In this document: positions 1-7,185 of the stretch, piece by piece
How positions within the stretch are numbered: position 1 is the first letter of the stretch
Layout of the letters: every line of letters begins with the position of its first letter
From: a virus
Strand: one strand, 5' to 3'
Length of the DNA: 41,639 nt
Virus record (IMG/VR): IMGVR_UViG_3300008117_000407
Location: 1-41,639 of that record
The notes under the pieces: model-generated
Told to the model about the DNA's origin: nothing
What the model saw: only the letters and a program-made list of their open reading frames with translations
The model's database searches: none
Made by a program: the position numbers and the translations under genes

Positions 1-87
1 GCAACATCTACATTGACAGAAACATCAGATGTATCTTCCATTGCTCTCGGTAACCCTTCACAGGTTACAGTAACTCTGAACGAATAC
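1..87. repeat. Terminal direct repeat, left copy (circular join)
   Basis: Bases 1-87 are identical to bases 41553-41639, and the capsid reading frame continues unbroken from 41639 to base 88. This is what an assembler leaves at the ends of a circular or circularly permuted genome. The repeat lies inside a gene, so it is unlikely to be a biological terminal repeat. Confidence 0.95.
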
Positions 88-990
88 GGTTCAGCAGTAA
101 CAACAACAAAGAAGTTGAACCTAACTTCATTCAACGACGTTGACTCAGCTCTTGCTGATATCATCGCGTACAACGCAGCAGATTCGATTGACAACGTAGT
201 AGGTCAGGTCCTCTCAGCAGGAACTAACGCAATCTACGCTAACGGTCCATCAGGAACTGCTCCAACATCATCTGCAACAGTTCTTGCTGCAGATACAATG
301 TCAGTTGCAGACATCCGCAACGCTGTTGTATCACTTCGCACAAACAAGGCATTGCCTCGTATGGGTGAACTCTATGCAGCATACCTCCACCCACGTCAGT
401 CAGCAGACCTTCGCGCTGAGACTGGTACAGGCGGATTCCAGGAACTAACAAAGTACGTAGAGCGTACACCGTTCGTTGCTGGTGCAGTAGGCGTTATCGA
501 AGGCGCTTTCATCGTTGAGACACCACGTGTCCTTAACGGTCTAAAGCTTGCTACAGGTATCACACCTACAGTGTCAATCACTAACGTTGCATTGACATCA
601 AACGTTGTAACAGTTACAACATCAGTTGCTCACGGTCTTGGTGTAAACCAGATCGTAACAGTTGCTGCTGTAACAAACACAGCTATCAACGGAACATACA
701 CAATCGCGTCTGTTCCATCAACAACAACATTTACCTACGCTCTTACAGCAAGCAACATCTCATCTGTTGCTGATACAGGTACTGTTACATTCACCAACAA
801 CTACCGCGCAATCGTCGCAGGTCGTGAAGCATTGGCTGAAGCACAGGCTGCAGACATCTCAACCGTTATCGGTCCAGAGATTGATGCACTCCGTCGTTTC
901 CGCACAATCGGTTGGTACTACTTCGGAGGCTTTGCACGCCTTCGTGAAGCAGCGCTCTATCGCATTGAGTCTGCAGCAACAAACGGATAA
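1..990 (+). CDS. Major capsid protein, 3' portion (gene crosses the circle join)
   Basis: C-terminal part of the major head protein. The gene starts at 41361, so the whole protein is 393 aa: 93 codons before the join, then 300 codons from base 88. The N-terminal part and the stretch with VTLNEYGSAVTTTKKL resemble the N4-gp56 group of HK97-fold capsid proteins. Position straight after a scaffold-like gene and downstream of terminase and portal agrees. Residues about 253-330 (bases about 568-795) look like an inserted beta-sandwich module, with VTVTTSVAHGL and NGTYTIASVPSTTTFTY motifs typical of Ig-like surface domains in phage proteins. The capsid fold resumes with NYRAIVAGREALAEA. The family is recognised by eye, not by search. 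Confidence 0.85.
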   Translation, partial: ATSTLTETSDVSSIALGNPSQVTVTLNEYGSAVTTTKKLNLTSFNDVDSALADIIAYNAADSIDNVVGQVLSAGTNAIYANGPSGTAPTSSATVLAADTMSVADIRNAVVSLRTNKALPRMGELYAAYLHPRQSADLRAETGTGGFQELTKYVERTPFVAGAVGVIEGAFIVETPRVLNGLKLATGITPTVSITNVALTSNVVTVTTSVAHGLGVNQIVTVAAVTNTAINGTYTIASVPSTTTFTYALTASNISSVADTGTVTFTNNYRAIVAGREALAEAQAADISTVIGPEIDALRRFRTIGWYYFGGFARLREAALYRIESAATNG

Positions 991-1008
991 TTCCGCTACG
1001 TGCAACGG

Positions 1009-1034
1009 CAGGGGTGGGGTCAAACCCACCTCTG
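1009..1034 (+). promoter_or_regulatory. Hairpin just downstream of the capsid gene
   Basis: A 10-bp stem (1009-1018 with 1025-1034, one G-T pair) closes a 6-base loop, 18 bases after the capsid stop codon. No T-run follows, so it is more likely a partial attenuator or an mRNA 3'-end stabiliser than a full terminator. It would keep capsid mRNA more abundant than the downstream message. Confidence 0.5.
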
Positions 1035-1054
1035 TCACTTAGGAAAGGTTAGAT

Positions 1055-1378
1055 ATGACTTATACGTTAACAACACCCTACCAATGGCAAACTTGGGGCG
1101 CTGGTTATTCTGAGTTTACTCCGTACTCACGCCTTGCTGGTCGCCGTCTTAATGGTGGAACCATTGATGGTGCTATTGCTCCTAGCCTTACAGACATCCC
1201 TCGCGGTCAGACTCTGATCGTTAACGGAACTACTGTTACAGCAACCTTGACTCCTAGCCAAGATGATCTAGCAGCAGCTAGTTATTACTTCCTTGGTGGT
1301 CACGAGTACACACTCAGTGATACCCAAGCACAAGTTCTTATTGATGCCGGATATGGAAGTTGGTTGACTCAAGTATGA
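1055..1378 (+). CDS. Unknown virion-region protein, 107 aa
   Basis: I do not recognise the family. It is the first gene after the capsid gene and its hairpin, preceded by the ribosome site AGGAAAGG. The protein is mixed, with many aromatic, Gly and Thr residues, and has no membrane segment or Cys motif. A head completion or decoration role is inferred only from position. The next gene starts inside its stop codon (ATGA overlap), so the two are probably translationally coupled. Confidence 0.6.
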   Translation: MTYTLTTPYQWQTWGAGYSEFTPYSRLAGRRLNGGTIDGAIAPSLTDIPRGQTLIVNGTTVTATLTPSQDDLAAASYYFLGGHEYTLSDTQAQVLIDAGYGSWLTQV

Positions 1379-1641
1379 AGCATTGGGAAGATCATCCTGA
1401 ACCGATAGCGACCTGCTTTGGTTGCAAGGTTCTAGGGCTACAAGTAAATGAAGTCTCTTTACGGGCTAATGGTATTCCTACTGCTAAGCAACACGATAGG
1501 GAACTCCAGTCCTATTACGATGCAACACGTCAAGGAATAGAACCACGGTCTACAAAAAGTAAAGATATAGATGCAGCAGTTAAACTTTCCAACGAGGCTG
1601 GTAAGGCTTTCGATGGGATCACTATGACCTTCAAGAACTAA
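1375..1641 (+). CDS. Conserved phage protein with CFGCK motif, 88 aa
   Basis: Start chosen at 1375, where ATGA overlaps the previous stop. A longer frame from GTG at 1360 has no better ribosome site. The N-terminus carries HPEPIATCFGCKV, a Cys-x-x-Cys element that I recall from hypothetical proteins next to actinophage capsid genes. The rest is hydrophilic and helical, with RQGIEPRST followed by a helix. Function unknown; a structural zinc or redox knuckle is possible from the two Cys alone. Confidence 0.65.
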   Translation: MKHWEDHPEPIATCFGCKVLGLQVNEVSLRANGIPTAKQHDRELQSYYDATRQGIEPRSTKSKDIDAAVKLSNEAGKAFDGITMTFKN

Positions 1642-1650
1642 GGAGAAGAA

Positions 1651-1782
1651 ATGCCAAAAGTAGGAATGAAAGAATTTTCATACGGACCAAAGGGTATGGC
1701 AGCAGCCAAGATGGAAGCCAAGAAGACCGGCAAGAAGATGGTTGTTAAGCCTTCTAAGAAGAAGATGGGAAAGAAGAAGTGA
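1651..1782 (+). CDS. Small Lys-rich basic protein, 43 aa
   Basis: Too short for ordinary ORF cut-offs, but AGGAGAAGAA lies directly upstream and the stop overlaps the next start (TGATG). The protein begins MPKVGMKEFSYGPKG and ends in dense lysine clusters (KPSKKKMGKKK). Such small basic proteins accompany capsid genes in many actinophages; a DNA-binding or capsid-lumen role is inferred from charge only. Confidence 0.6.
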   Translation: MPKVGMKEFSYGPKGMAAAKMEAKKTGKKMVVKPSKKKMGKKK

Positions 1783-1907
1783 TGGAAAACTACACAGAAG
1801 AAGATATCGCAAAGTACCCAACACCTGATAAGCAATACGACGGTGCTAAGAAGTACGAAACTTATGAGTCACTACAGACTGGTGCAATGGGAAAGTCTGC
1901 TAAGTAA
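1782..1907 (+). CDS. Small protein, 41 aa
   Basis: Opens with MENYTEEDIAKYPTPD and shares a base with both neighbours (TGATG upstream, TAATG downstream), a tightly coupled arrangement that supports translation. Rich in Lys, Tyr and Gly. No family recognised. Confidence 0.5.
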   Translation: MENYTEEDIAKYPTPDKQYDGAKKYETYESLQTGAMGKSAK

Positions 1908-2185
1908 TGGCTAAGTCTCCTGCTTGGACGCGCAAAGAAGGCAAGAACCCAAAGGGTGGCCTTAACGCCAAGGGTCGTGCCTCTGCTAAAGCGCAGGGGA
2001 TGAACCTCAAGCCTCCAGTCAAGAAGGCTGAGGCTGCTAAATCACCTAAGTCTGCAGGACGGCGCAAGTCCTTCTGTGGTCGTATGTGCGGTATGAAGTC
2101 CAAGTTGACTTCTGCTAAGACTGCAAGAGATCCGAACTCAAGAATAAACAAGTCACTTCGTGCTTGGGATTGTAGTTGCAAATGA
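1907..2185 (+). CDS. Basic protein resembling DUF6321, 92 aa
   Basis: Starts MAKSPAWTRKEGKNPKGGLN, followed by AKGRASAKAQGMNLKPPVKK. This Lys/Gly-rich opening with RKEGKNPKGGLNAKGRAS is the hallmark of DUF6321-type phage proteins. The second half carries RRKSFCGRMCGMKSKLT and ends with a Cys-Ser-Cys. Strongly basic, so nucleic-acid contact is plausible, but no function is established. Lies in the cluster of tiny basic genes after the capsid gene and overlaps the next start by 4 bp. Confidence 0.75.
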   Translation: MAKSPAWTRKEGKNPKGGLNAKGRASAKAQGMNLKPPVKKAEAAKSPKSAGRRKSFCGRMCGMKSKLTSAKTARDPNSRINKSLRAWDCSCK

Positions 2186-2343
2186 AAAAGAAAGTAGCAT
2201 TTTGGGATAAGAAGAATCCTAAGAAAACATCAAAGGCGCTAACGCCTGCACAAAAGGCAGCAGCAAAGGCCAAGGCTAAGGCAGCAGGACGGCCTTATCC
2301 AAACTTAGTAGATAACGCAGCAGCAGCTCGCAAGAAGAAGTAG
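2182..2343 (+). CDS. Small Lys/Ala-rich protein, 53 aa
   Basis: ATGA overlap with the previous stop. The middle is an alanine-lysine helix of the type seen in histone-like tails (TPAQKAAAKAKAKAAG), followed by GRPYPNLVDN, a motif I recall at the end of several small phage proteins. Possibly binds DNA or the inner capsid surface; this is inferred from composition. Confidence 0.6.
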   Translation: MKKKVAFWDKKNPKKTSKALTPAQKAAAKAKAKAAGRPYPNLVDNAAAARKKK

Positions 2344-2354
2344 AGGAGATATAG

Positions 2355-2639
2355 GTGGCACTAGGAGAATACGGTACAACGCTATTAGATGAACTAAATC
2401 GTCTTGCTAATGGTGGCACCTATCGAGCACCAGAGGCGATGGTAGGTGAAGCACTTGCTGCTCGCCAATGGGCAGTTCAACGATCAGTAACAACAAATTT
2501 AACAGATACAGTAGGAGTATTAAATGCGATTGCGGGGACCACTAGCGAAAATCGCCTCGATTACAGCGGTGTATGTAACCTTATCGCTGGTACTTTTCAA
2601 CTACCTGCAGCGCAAGCTCTCAGAGGAGTCTCTACGTGA
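2355..2639 (+). CDS. Unknown head/tail-region protein, 94 aa
   Basis: GTG start with GAGGAGATATAG directly upstream. Begins MALGEYGTTLLDELNRLANG and is largely helical at the N-terminus. No family recognised. It overlaps the next gene by 4 bp. Position between capsid accessory genes and fibre genes fits a head-tail or neck component, which is inference. Confidence 0.6.
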   Translation: MALGEYGTTLLDELNRLANGGTYRAPEAMVGEALAARQWAVQRSVTTNLTDTVGVLNAIAGTTSENRLDYSGVCNLIAGTFQLPAAQALRGVST

Positions 2640-2974
2640 GTGCTAAATACAATATCGTTTGCGATCAAGCGACCACCTTTGAACTTGACTTCACTATCCA
2701 AACTGGTAACACTCTTTGGGACTTAACTGGCTATAGTGCTACTATGACGATTAGACCATTTGTTGGTTCTAATACAACCACCCTTGTATTGACTAACGGC
2801 AATGGCATCACCCTTGGTGGTGCTGCTGGAACTGTATCTATCCTCATCAGTGCTGCAGTAACAGCAGACTTTAATCCATCCCGATACTCTTATGATTTTG
2901 TTCTCAACTCTGGAAGCGTCATTACTCGACTACTTGAAGGAAAGTTTGTAGTTACCGCTGGCGTGACCCTATGA
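2636..2974 (+). CDS. Beta-rich virion protein resembling BppU N-terminal domains, 112 aa
   Basis: GTG start in a 4-bp overlap with the previous gene. It has an alternating beta pattern with [35 protein letters not shown] and [14 protein letters not shown]. This order (DLTG, mIR, G-x-i-x-l-I, Y-YD, G-V) resembles the N-terminal domain of BppU-like baseplate or receptor-binding proteins, which attach fibres to the tail. It precedes a collagen-like fibre gene, which agrees. Recognised by eye. Confidence 0.6.
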   Translation: MSAKYNIVCDQATTFELDFTIQTGNTLWDLTGYSATMTIRPFVGSNTTTLVLTNGNGITLGGAAGTVSILISAAVTADFNPSRYSYDFVLNSGSVITRLLEGKFVVTAGVTL

Positions 2975-3852
2975 GTGAGACAACAGTAGTATTCTCCCAA
3001 AACGCTTTAGATAATACCGTTGTAAGCATTGACCCACAATCGGGTGAGATGCAGGTTATTGTCGTTGTTGAAGATCAAGCGGAAACTTCTGTTGTCCTTT
3101 CAAACAATCAAGGTCCACAGGGTATCCCAGGAGTAACTGGCCCAACAGGACCTACTGGTCCTACTGGTGCTACTGGTCCAACAGGAGCCACAGGTGCGGC
3201 AAGTACGATTCCTGGTGCTACTGGTGCTACAGGCCCAACGGGTGCTACGGGACCTACTGGAGCCACAGGTGCTAACTCTACAGTTGCTGGTCCTACGGGT
3301 GCTACAGGCGCTACAGGGCCTACAGGAGCCACAGGAGCCACAGGTCCTACAGGTGCAGACAGCACCGTTCCTGGCCCTACAGGAGCCACAGGACCTGCAG
3401 GAGCGACAGGTCCTACGGGTCCAACAGGTGCTGCATCAACTGTCGCAGGACCAACGGGAGCAACAGGCCCAGCAGGAGCTACAGGACCAACTGGTTCAAG
3501 TGGACCTACTGGTCCAGTCGGTGCTACAGGACAACCAGGACCTAGCGGTCCAACAGGTGTGACTGGTCCAACTGGTGCAGATAGCACAGTTCCAGGACCA
3601 ACAGGTGCTACAGGGCCAGCAGGACCAACTGGTGCTACAGGGCCAACTGGTCCAACAGGACCTGTCGGTGCAACTGGTCAACCATCACCTACTGGTCCAA
3701 CTGGACCGACAGGTGCAACTGGACCTGCAGGTGCTACTGGCCCAGCAGGTGCAACAGGACCGACAGGATCTACTGGCCCAACTGGTGCCACTGGACCTGC
3801 AACAGCAACTGATTCTGACCAATATATTTTAGCAAACCAAGTATTCGGATAG
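2971..3852 (+). CDS. Collagen-like fibre protein, 293 aa
   Basis: An N-terminal attachment domain of about 45 residues, opening [18 protein letters not shown], is followed by about 235 residues of Gly-x-y triplets dominated by GPTG, GATG and GPAG. The triplets are interrupted by spaced A/D-STVPG-type segments. The C-terminus is a short non-repeat tail ending LANQVFG. Such repeats form collagen triple helices in phage fibres and make a trimeric shaft. It starts in a 4-bp overlap with the BppU-like gene. The DNA is a low-complexity repeat, so array length may vary between isolates or be mis-assembled. Confidence 0.85.
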   Translation: MSETTVVFSQNALDNTVVSIDPQSGEMQVIVVVEDQAETSVVLSNNQGPQGIPGVTGPTGPTGPTGATGPTGATGAASTIPGATGATGPTGATGPTGATGANSTVAGPTGATGATGPTGATGATGPTGADSTVPGPTGATGPAGATGPTGPTGAASTVAGPTGATGPAGATGPTGSSGPTGPVGATGQPGPSGPTGVTGPTGADSTVPGPTGATGPAGPTGATGPTGPTGPVGATGQPSPTGPTGPTGATGPAGATGPAGATGPTGSTGPTGATGPATATDSDQYILANQVFG

Positions 3853-3860
3853 GAATATAA

Positions 3861-4223
3861 ATGGCAACATATGTAAAGACGCTTTTATCTAGTTCATCAA
3901 CTGGTGCGCCAACTACCGTTGTGGCTACTGCCTCAACTGGTACAACTATCCATACAACAGGCACATCTGCCTCAATCATTGACGAGGTGTGGCTCTATGC
4001 CAATAACACTTCGACCTCACCTGTATTGCTCACCGTTCAATTCGGTGGCACTGGCGCAGTGCAACACGCAAAGCCGATCACACTAGCTCCGCAGTCAGGC
4101 GATGTTCTTATCGTTGCAGGCTTGCCACTAACAGGTGATGGCACTACTGGTTCAACTGTTGCAGCCTTTGCAGCAACTGCATCCGTTATCACGATTTCAG
4201 GTTACGTCAACAGGATTTCCTAA
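3861..4223 (+). CDS. Beta-rich virion protein, 120 aa
   Basis: Ala/Thr/Ser-rich beta protein beginning MATYVKTLLSSSSTGAPTTV. It contains IDEVWLYANNTSTSPVLLTVQFGG and ends ITISGYVNRIS. Shape and position suggest a small head-decoration or fibre-associated jelly-roll; no family was recognised with certainty. The stop overlaps the next tiny gene (TAATG). Confidence 0.6.
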   Translation: MATYVKTLLSSSSTGAPTTVVATASTGTTIHTTGTSASIIDEVWLYANNTSTSPVLLTVQFGGTGAVQHAKPITLAPQSGDVLIVAGLPLTGDGTTGSTVAAFAATASVITISGYVNRIS

Positions 4224-4300
4224 TGAAGTGGCTTGCCCTTTATTTAATAACCGTCTCAATTATTTTAGTATGGAACCACGCGAGGTGTAAGGATGGCTAA
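4223..4300 (+). CDS. Tiny single-span membrane peptide, 25 aa
   Basis: ATG shares a base with the previous stop and the frame closes inside the start of the next gene. After MKW comes a hydrophobic stretch (LALYLITVSIILVW), then NHARCKDG. It resembles a one-span membrane peptide with a single Cys. Existence is supported by the gene-tight spacing; function unknown. Confidence 0.4.
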   Translation: MKWLALYLITVSIILVWNHARCKDG

Positions 4301-5198
4301 CCCATCACGCAGGGGGCAAGTTGCAGGACCTGTATCAGGTCAAATACACGGTGATGGAGAAACACCTTTTGCTAATACTTCTGCCATCTTGCCTTATGGC
4401 TTGCAACTTCGACAGACAATTCTTGCTGGTACAACTTCGGTAACTATTCCTGCTGGCATTACTTTTGTTTACGCTATCGCAGTTGGCGGTGGCGGTGGTG
4501 GTGCTGCTGGCCCTAACGGTGGCGGTGCAGGTGGAGTTGCTTGGGGCTGGACTATTGCTACTTCAAGTTGTGTAGTTGGTGCTGGTGGTGCGGTTAGCGC
4601 TACTGGTGGTTATACCCGTTATGGAAATATCATTGCAGGTGGTGGTGGTGCAAACAACGGCGCTGGAACACTTGGTAGCGGTGGTGCGCCTGCAAGCGCA
4701 GGTGGTACAAACTATTGGGGTATTCCTGGTGGTGCGGGTGGTTCTGTAACTGGCACAGGTAATGCTGCAAATGGTGCAGGCGGTGGCGGTGGCAACACTG
4801 TAACAGGAAGTCAAACAGGTGGCGCTGGTGGAGATGGTATTTCTGGCGGTGGTGGTGCAAACTGTAATACTTCTGGTTCGGGAACTAATACAGGTGGCAA
4901 AGGTGGTTCAGGTTTAGTAGGTGGCGGTGGTGGTGGAGCAGGCACCACAACTGGTACTCGTACAGGTGGCGCAGGTGGGAACGGAATTAACATTCTTACT
5001 GGAGCAATTACAACTGGTGGTACAGGTTCTACTGGTACAAATACCAATGGTGCAGGTGGTGGTGGTGCAGGAATTGCTGGTAATGGTTCCAATGCAGTTA
5101 CAACAGTTGGCGGTGCAGGCGGTCTTGGTGGTGGTGGTGGTGGCTCTGGCGTAACGCGAGCCGTAGGCGGCGATGGAATACTTTACCTTTTCTACTAG
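4293..5198 (+). CDS. Glycine-rich adhesin-like tail protein, paralogue 1 (301 aa)
   Basis: The N-terminal 70 residues are a normal folded region (LRQTILAGTTSVTIPAGI, then FVYAIAVGGGGGG). Over 200 residues of GGGG-x and GAGG-type polyglycine sequence follow, ending DGILYLFY. This layout matches phage glycine-rich domains. Polyglycine-II bundles at the tip of T-even gp38-type adhesins have comparable composition, so host receptor binding is a reasonable inference. It is the first of three tandem paralogues that share the TTSVTIP segment and the (I/V)LYLFY-type end. Confidence 0.75.
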   Translation: MANPSRRGQVAGPVSGQIHGDGETPFANTSAILPYGLQLRQTILAGTTSVTIPAGITFVYAIAVGGGGGGAAGPNGGGAGGVAWGWTIATSSCVVGAGGAVSATGGYTRYGNIIAGGGGANNGAGTLGSGGAPASAGGTNYWGIPGGAGGSVTGTGNAANGAGGGGGNTVTGSQTGGAGGDGISGGGGANCNTSGSGTNTGGKGGSGLVGGGGGGAGTTTGTRTGGAGGNGINILTGAITTGGTGSTGTNTNGAGGGGAGIAGNGSNAVTTVGGAGGLGGGGGGSGVTRAVGGDGILYLFY

Positions 5199-5207
5199 GA
5201 GAACACT

Positions 5208-6101
5208 ATGAGCAATCCAAACCGCAAAGGACAAGCTGGCAACCCAGTATCTATTGGGATGCAAAGTGCTACATATACTCCATTTGTAAACACACATTTT
5301 AATCTGCCATTTGGATTATATTTACGCCAAACAATTTTGGCAGGAACTACATCAGTGACAATCCCTGATGGAATTAACTTTGTATTTGCCATTGCAGTTG
5401 GTGGTGGTGGTGGTGCAGGTAACGGTTCCGCATCAGGTGCTGGCGGTATCGCTTGGGGATGGACAGTTGCAACTTCAAGTTGCGTTGTAGGTACGGGTGG
5501 CGCAGTTAATGCTGCTGGTAATTATACTCGTTATGGAAATGTTATTGCAGGTGGTGGTGGTCAAGCAAATAATGCGCCGTTTCTTGGCGGTGCAGGCGGT
5601 GGTGGCGCTACTGCGAGTAATAATGGTTCAACTAATTATTACGGAATACCTGGCGGTGCTTTTGGTGCTACAAAGGGCAATTCAGGTAGCGGTGCAGGCG
5701 GCGGTAGTAGTACTGCAACCGCTGGCGTTACTGCTGGTGCAGGTGGAGATGGTATTTCTGGTGGTGGTGGTGGTGCGCACACAAGCGCTACTTTGCCTGC
5801 AGTCGCAGGTGCTGGTGGTAATGGTTTAGCAGGCGGTGGTGGTGGATGCGCTCGACAAGTTGTTAATGGTCTAGGTGGCAACGGTGGCAATGGCATAAAT
5901 ATTCTTACTGGCGCAATAACTACTGGTGGTACAGGTAGCACTGCTGGACCAGGCTCAGGTGGCGGTGGTGGTGGTGTAGCAGGTAATGGTCAAAACCCAT
6001 CAGGTGGAACAGGTGGAACAGGTGGCCTTGGTGGTGGTGGCGCAGGTAGCGGTGCAAATGGCGGCGTTGGTGGCAACGGAATTCTTTATCTTTTCTATTA
6101 G
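5208..6101 (+). CDS. Glycine-rich adhesin-like tail protein, paralogue 2 (297 aa)
   Basis: Close paralogue of the preceding gene. Both have NP-(S/N)R-(R/K)GQ near the N-terminus, LRQTILAGTTSVTIP, AWGWT(I/V)ATSSCVVG, YTRYGN(I/V)IAGGGG and NGINILTGAITTGGTGST, and end GILYLFY. The polyglycine parts differ in spacing. The shared residues at both ends and the divergent centre suggest duplication followed by diversification of the surface loops. Separated from its neighbours by about 10 bases, with AGGAGAACACT as ribosome site. Confidence 0.75.
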   Translation: MSNPNRKGQAGNPVSIGMQSATYTPFVNTHFNLPFGLYLRQTILAGTTSVTIPDGINFVFAIAVGGGGGAGNGSASGAGGIAWGWTVATSSCVVGTGGAVNAAGNYTRYGNVIAGGGGQANNAPFLGGAGGGGATASNNGSTNYYGIPGGAFGATKGNSGSGAGGGSSTATAGVTAGAGGDGISGGGGGAHTSATLPAVAGAGGNGLAGGGGGCARQVVNGLGGNGGNGINILTGAITTGGTGSTAGPGSGGGGGGVAGNGQNPSGGTGGTGGLGGGGAGSGANGGVGGNGILYLFY

Positions 6102-6113
6102 AATGGAGCAACT

Positions 6114-6962
6114 ATGAGTGCAACGATTTATAGCAATTCATCATTTACTGATACACCTTATGGACTCAAGCTGCAACAAACTATTACTGCAACAGGAACA
6201 ACATCAGTAACAATCCCAACTGGCATCCGTCGAGTCTATGCAATCGTTATTGGTGGTGGTGGTGCAGGAAGCACACAGACCACAGGCGGTGGCGGTGGCG
6301 GTGGAGCAGGTGGCTATTCTGCTGGTTGGACTTGGGCAACAAATACTGTAACTGTTGGAACTGGCGGTGTTGGTACATCAACTGCTGGCGCTGGCGCAAA
6401 TGGCGGTTCATCAATTTACGGAATGGTTATGGCTGGTGGCGGCAGTGCTGCAGGAATAACTGCAACATCAGGTGGTGCTGGCGGTGGGGCAACAACACCC
6501 AATGTAGCAATAATTTCAACTGTTTCTTATACAGGAGCGCCTGCTGCAGGCGCTGGGGTTGTCGGATATGCAAGTGGTGGAAATACAGGTTCGCAAAATG
6601 CTGGCGGTGCTGGGGTTTCAACTGGCGGCGGTGGTGGCAGCGCTCTTACAACTGGAACTTTAATTGGTGGCGCAGGTGGTCGCGGCCTTATCTGTGGTGG
6701 CGGTGGCGGAGTAGGTTCAGTGGGAAGTAATACAGGCGGTGCAGGTGGAACTGGCGATTTCTTCGCAGGTGGCACAGGTTCATCAGGCACGGGAACAGGT
6801 TTCGGCGGTGGCGGTGGCGGCGCAGGGCGCACAGGCGCAGGTTCTAATGCAACTAGCAACGCTGGCGGTAATGGTGGCTCAGGCGGTGGTGGTGGGGGCG
6901 GTGCATCCACACTAGGTCTTGCAGGTTCAGGCGGTAACGGCGTTGTTTATCTTTACTACTAA
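6114..6962 (+). CDS. Glycine-rich adhesin-like tail protein, paralogue 3 (282 aa)
   Basis: The most diverged of the three. It lacks the NPSRRGQ-type opening but keeps YGLKLQQTI, TTSVTIPTGI, RRVYAIVIGGGG and the hydrophobic-aromatic end (GVVYLYY). The polyglycine body covers about residues 45-275. It may provide an alternative tip or co-assemble with the other two. The shared short hydrophobic C-terminus probably has a common packing role; this is inference. Confidence 0.7.
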   Translation: MSATIYSNSSFTDTPYGLKLQQTITATGTTSVTIPTGIRRVYAIVIGGGGAGSTQTTGGGGGGGAGGYSAGWTWATNTVTVGTGGVGTSTAGAGANGGSSIYGMVMAGGGSAAGITATSGGAGGGATTPNVAIISTVSYTGAPAAGAGVVGYASGGNTGSQNAGGAGVSTGGGGGSALTTGTLIGGAGGRGLICGGGGGVGSVGSNTGGAGGTGDFFAGGTGSSGTGTGFGGGGGGAGRTGAGSNATSNAGGNGGSGGGGGGGASTLGLAGSGGNGVVYLYY

Positions 6963-6971
6963 GGAGTAATT

Positions 6972-7181
6972 ATGGCTATTAGATACGAATATAACTCAGT
7001 CTGCTGCGGTCATCACTATATGGAGACACGCAATGCAGATGATGCTCAAGTTGTGACTAAGTGCAATGTCTGCGGTCAGGGTGAGTATCAACTCACAACC
7101 CAGACAGAGATTGAAACTATTGCCGAGCCTGTCTATCAGGTGTCAGCAGAGCCTGAATCAGAGGACTTGCCTGTAGAATAA
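6972..7181 (+). CDS. Small Cys/His protein, 69 aa
   Basis: Opens MAIRYEYNSVCCGHHYMETR and has CNVCG about 22 residues later, so CC-x-HH with C-x-x-C could form a zinc knuckle. The C-terminal 25 residues are acidic. Preceded by AAGGAGTAATT. Sits between the adhesin trio and the glycosyltransferase. Function unknown. Confidence 0.6.
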   Translation: MAIRYEYNSVCCGHHYMETRNADDAQVVTKCNVCGQGEYQLTTQTEIETIAEPVYQVSAEPESEDLPVE

Positions 7182-7185
7182 GGCT

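Noticed and set aside
1-87. Biological terminal redundancy or cos end at the contig ends
   Set aside because: The repeat is inside the capsid coding frame and of assembler k-mer-like length; the real packaging site more likely lies upstream of terminase.
3108-3587. 159-aa minus-strand open frame through the collagen-like gene
   Set aside because: It is a Pro/Val/Ala repeat mirror of the GPTG repeat DNA; low-complexity repeats keep several frames open.
4811-5092. Proline-rich minus-strand frames through the glycine-rich genes
   Set aside because: Antisense of GGT/GGC codons gives proline; there are no starts with ribosome sites.
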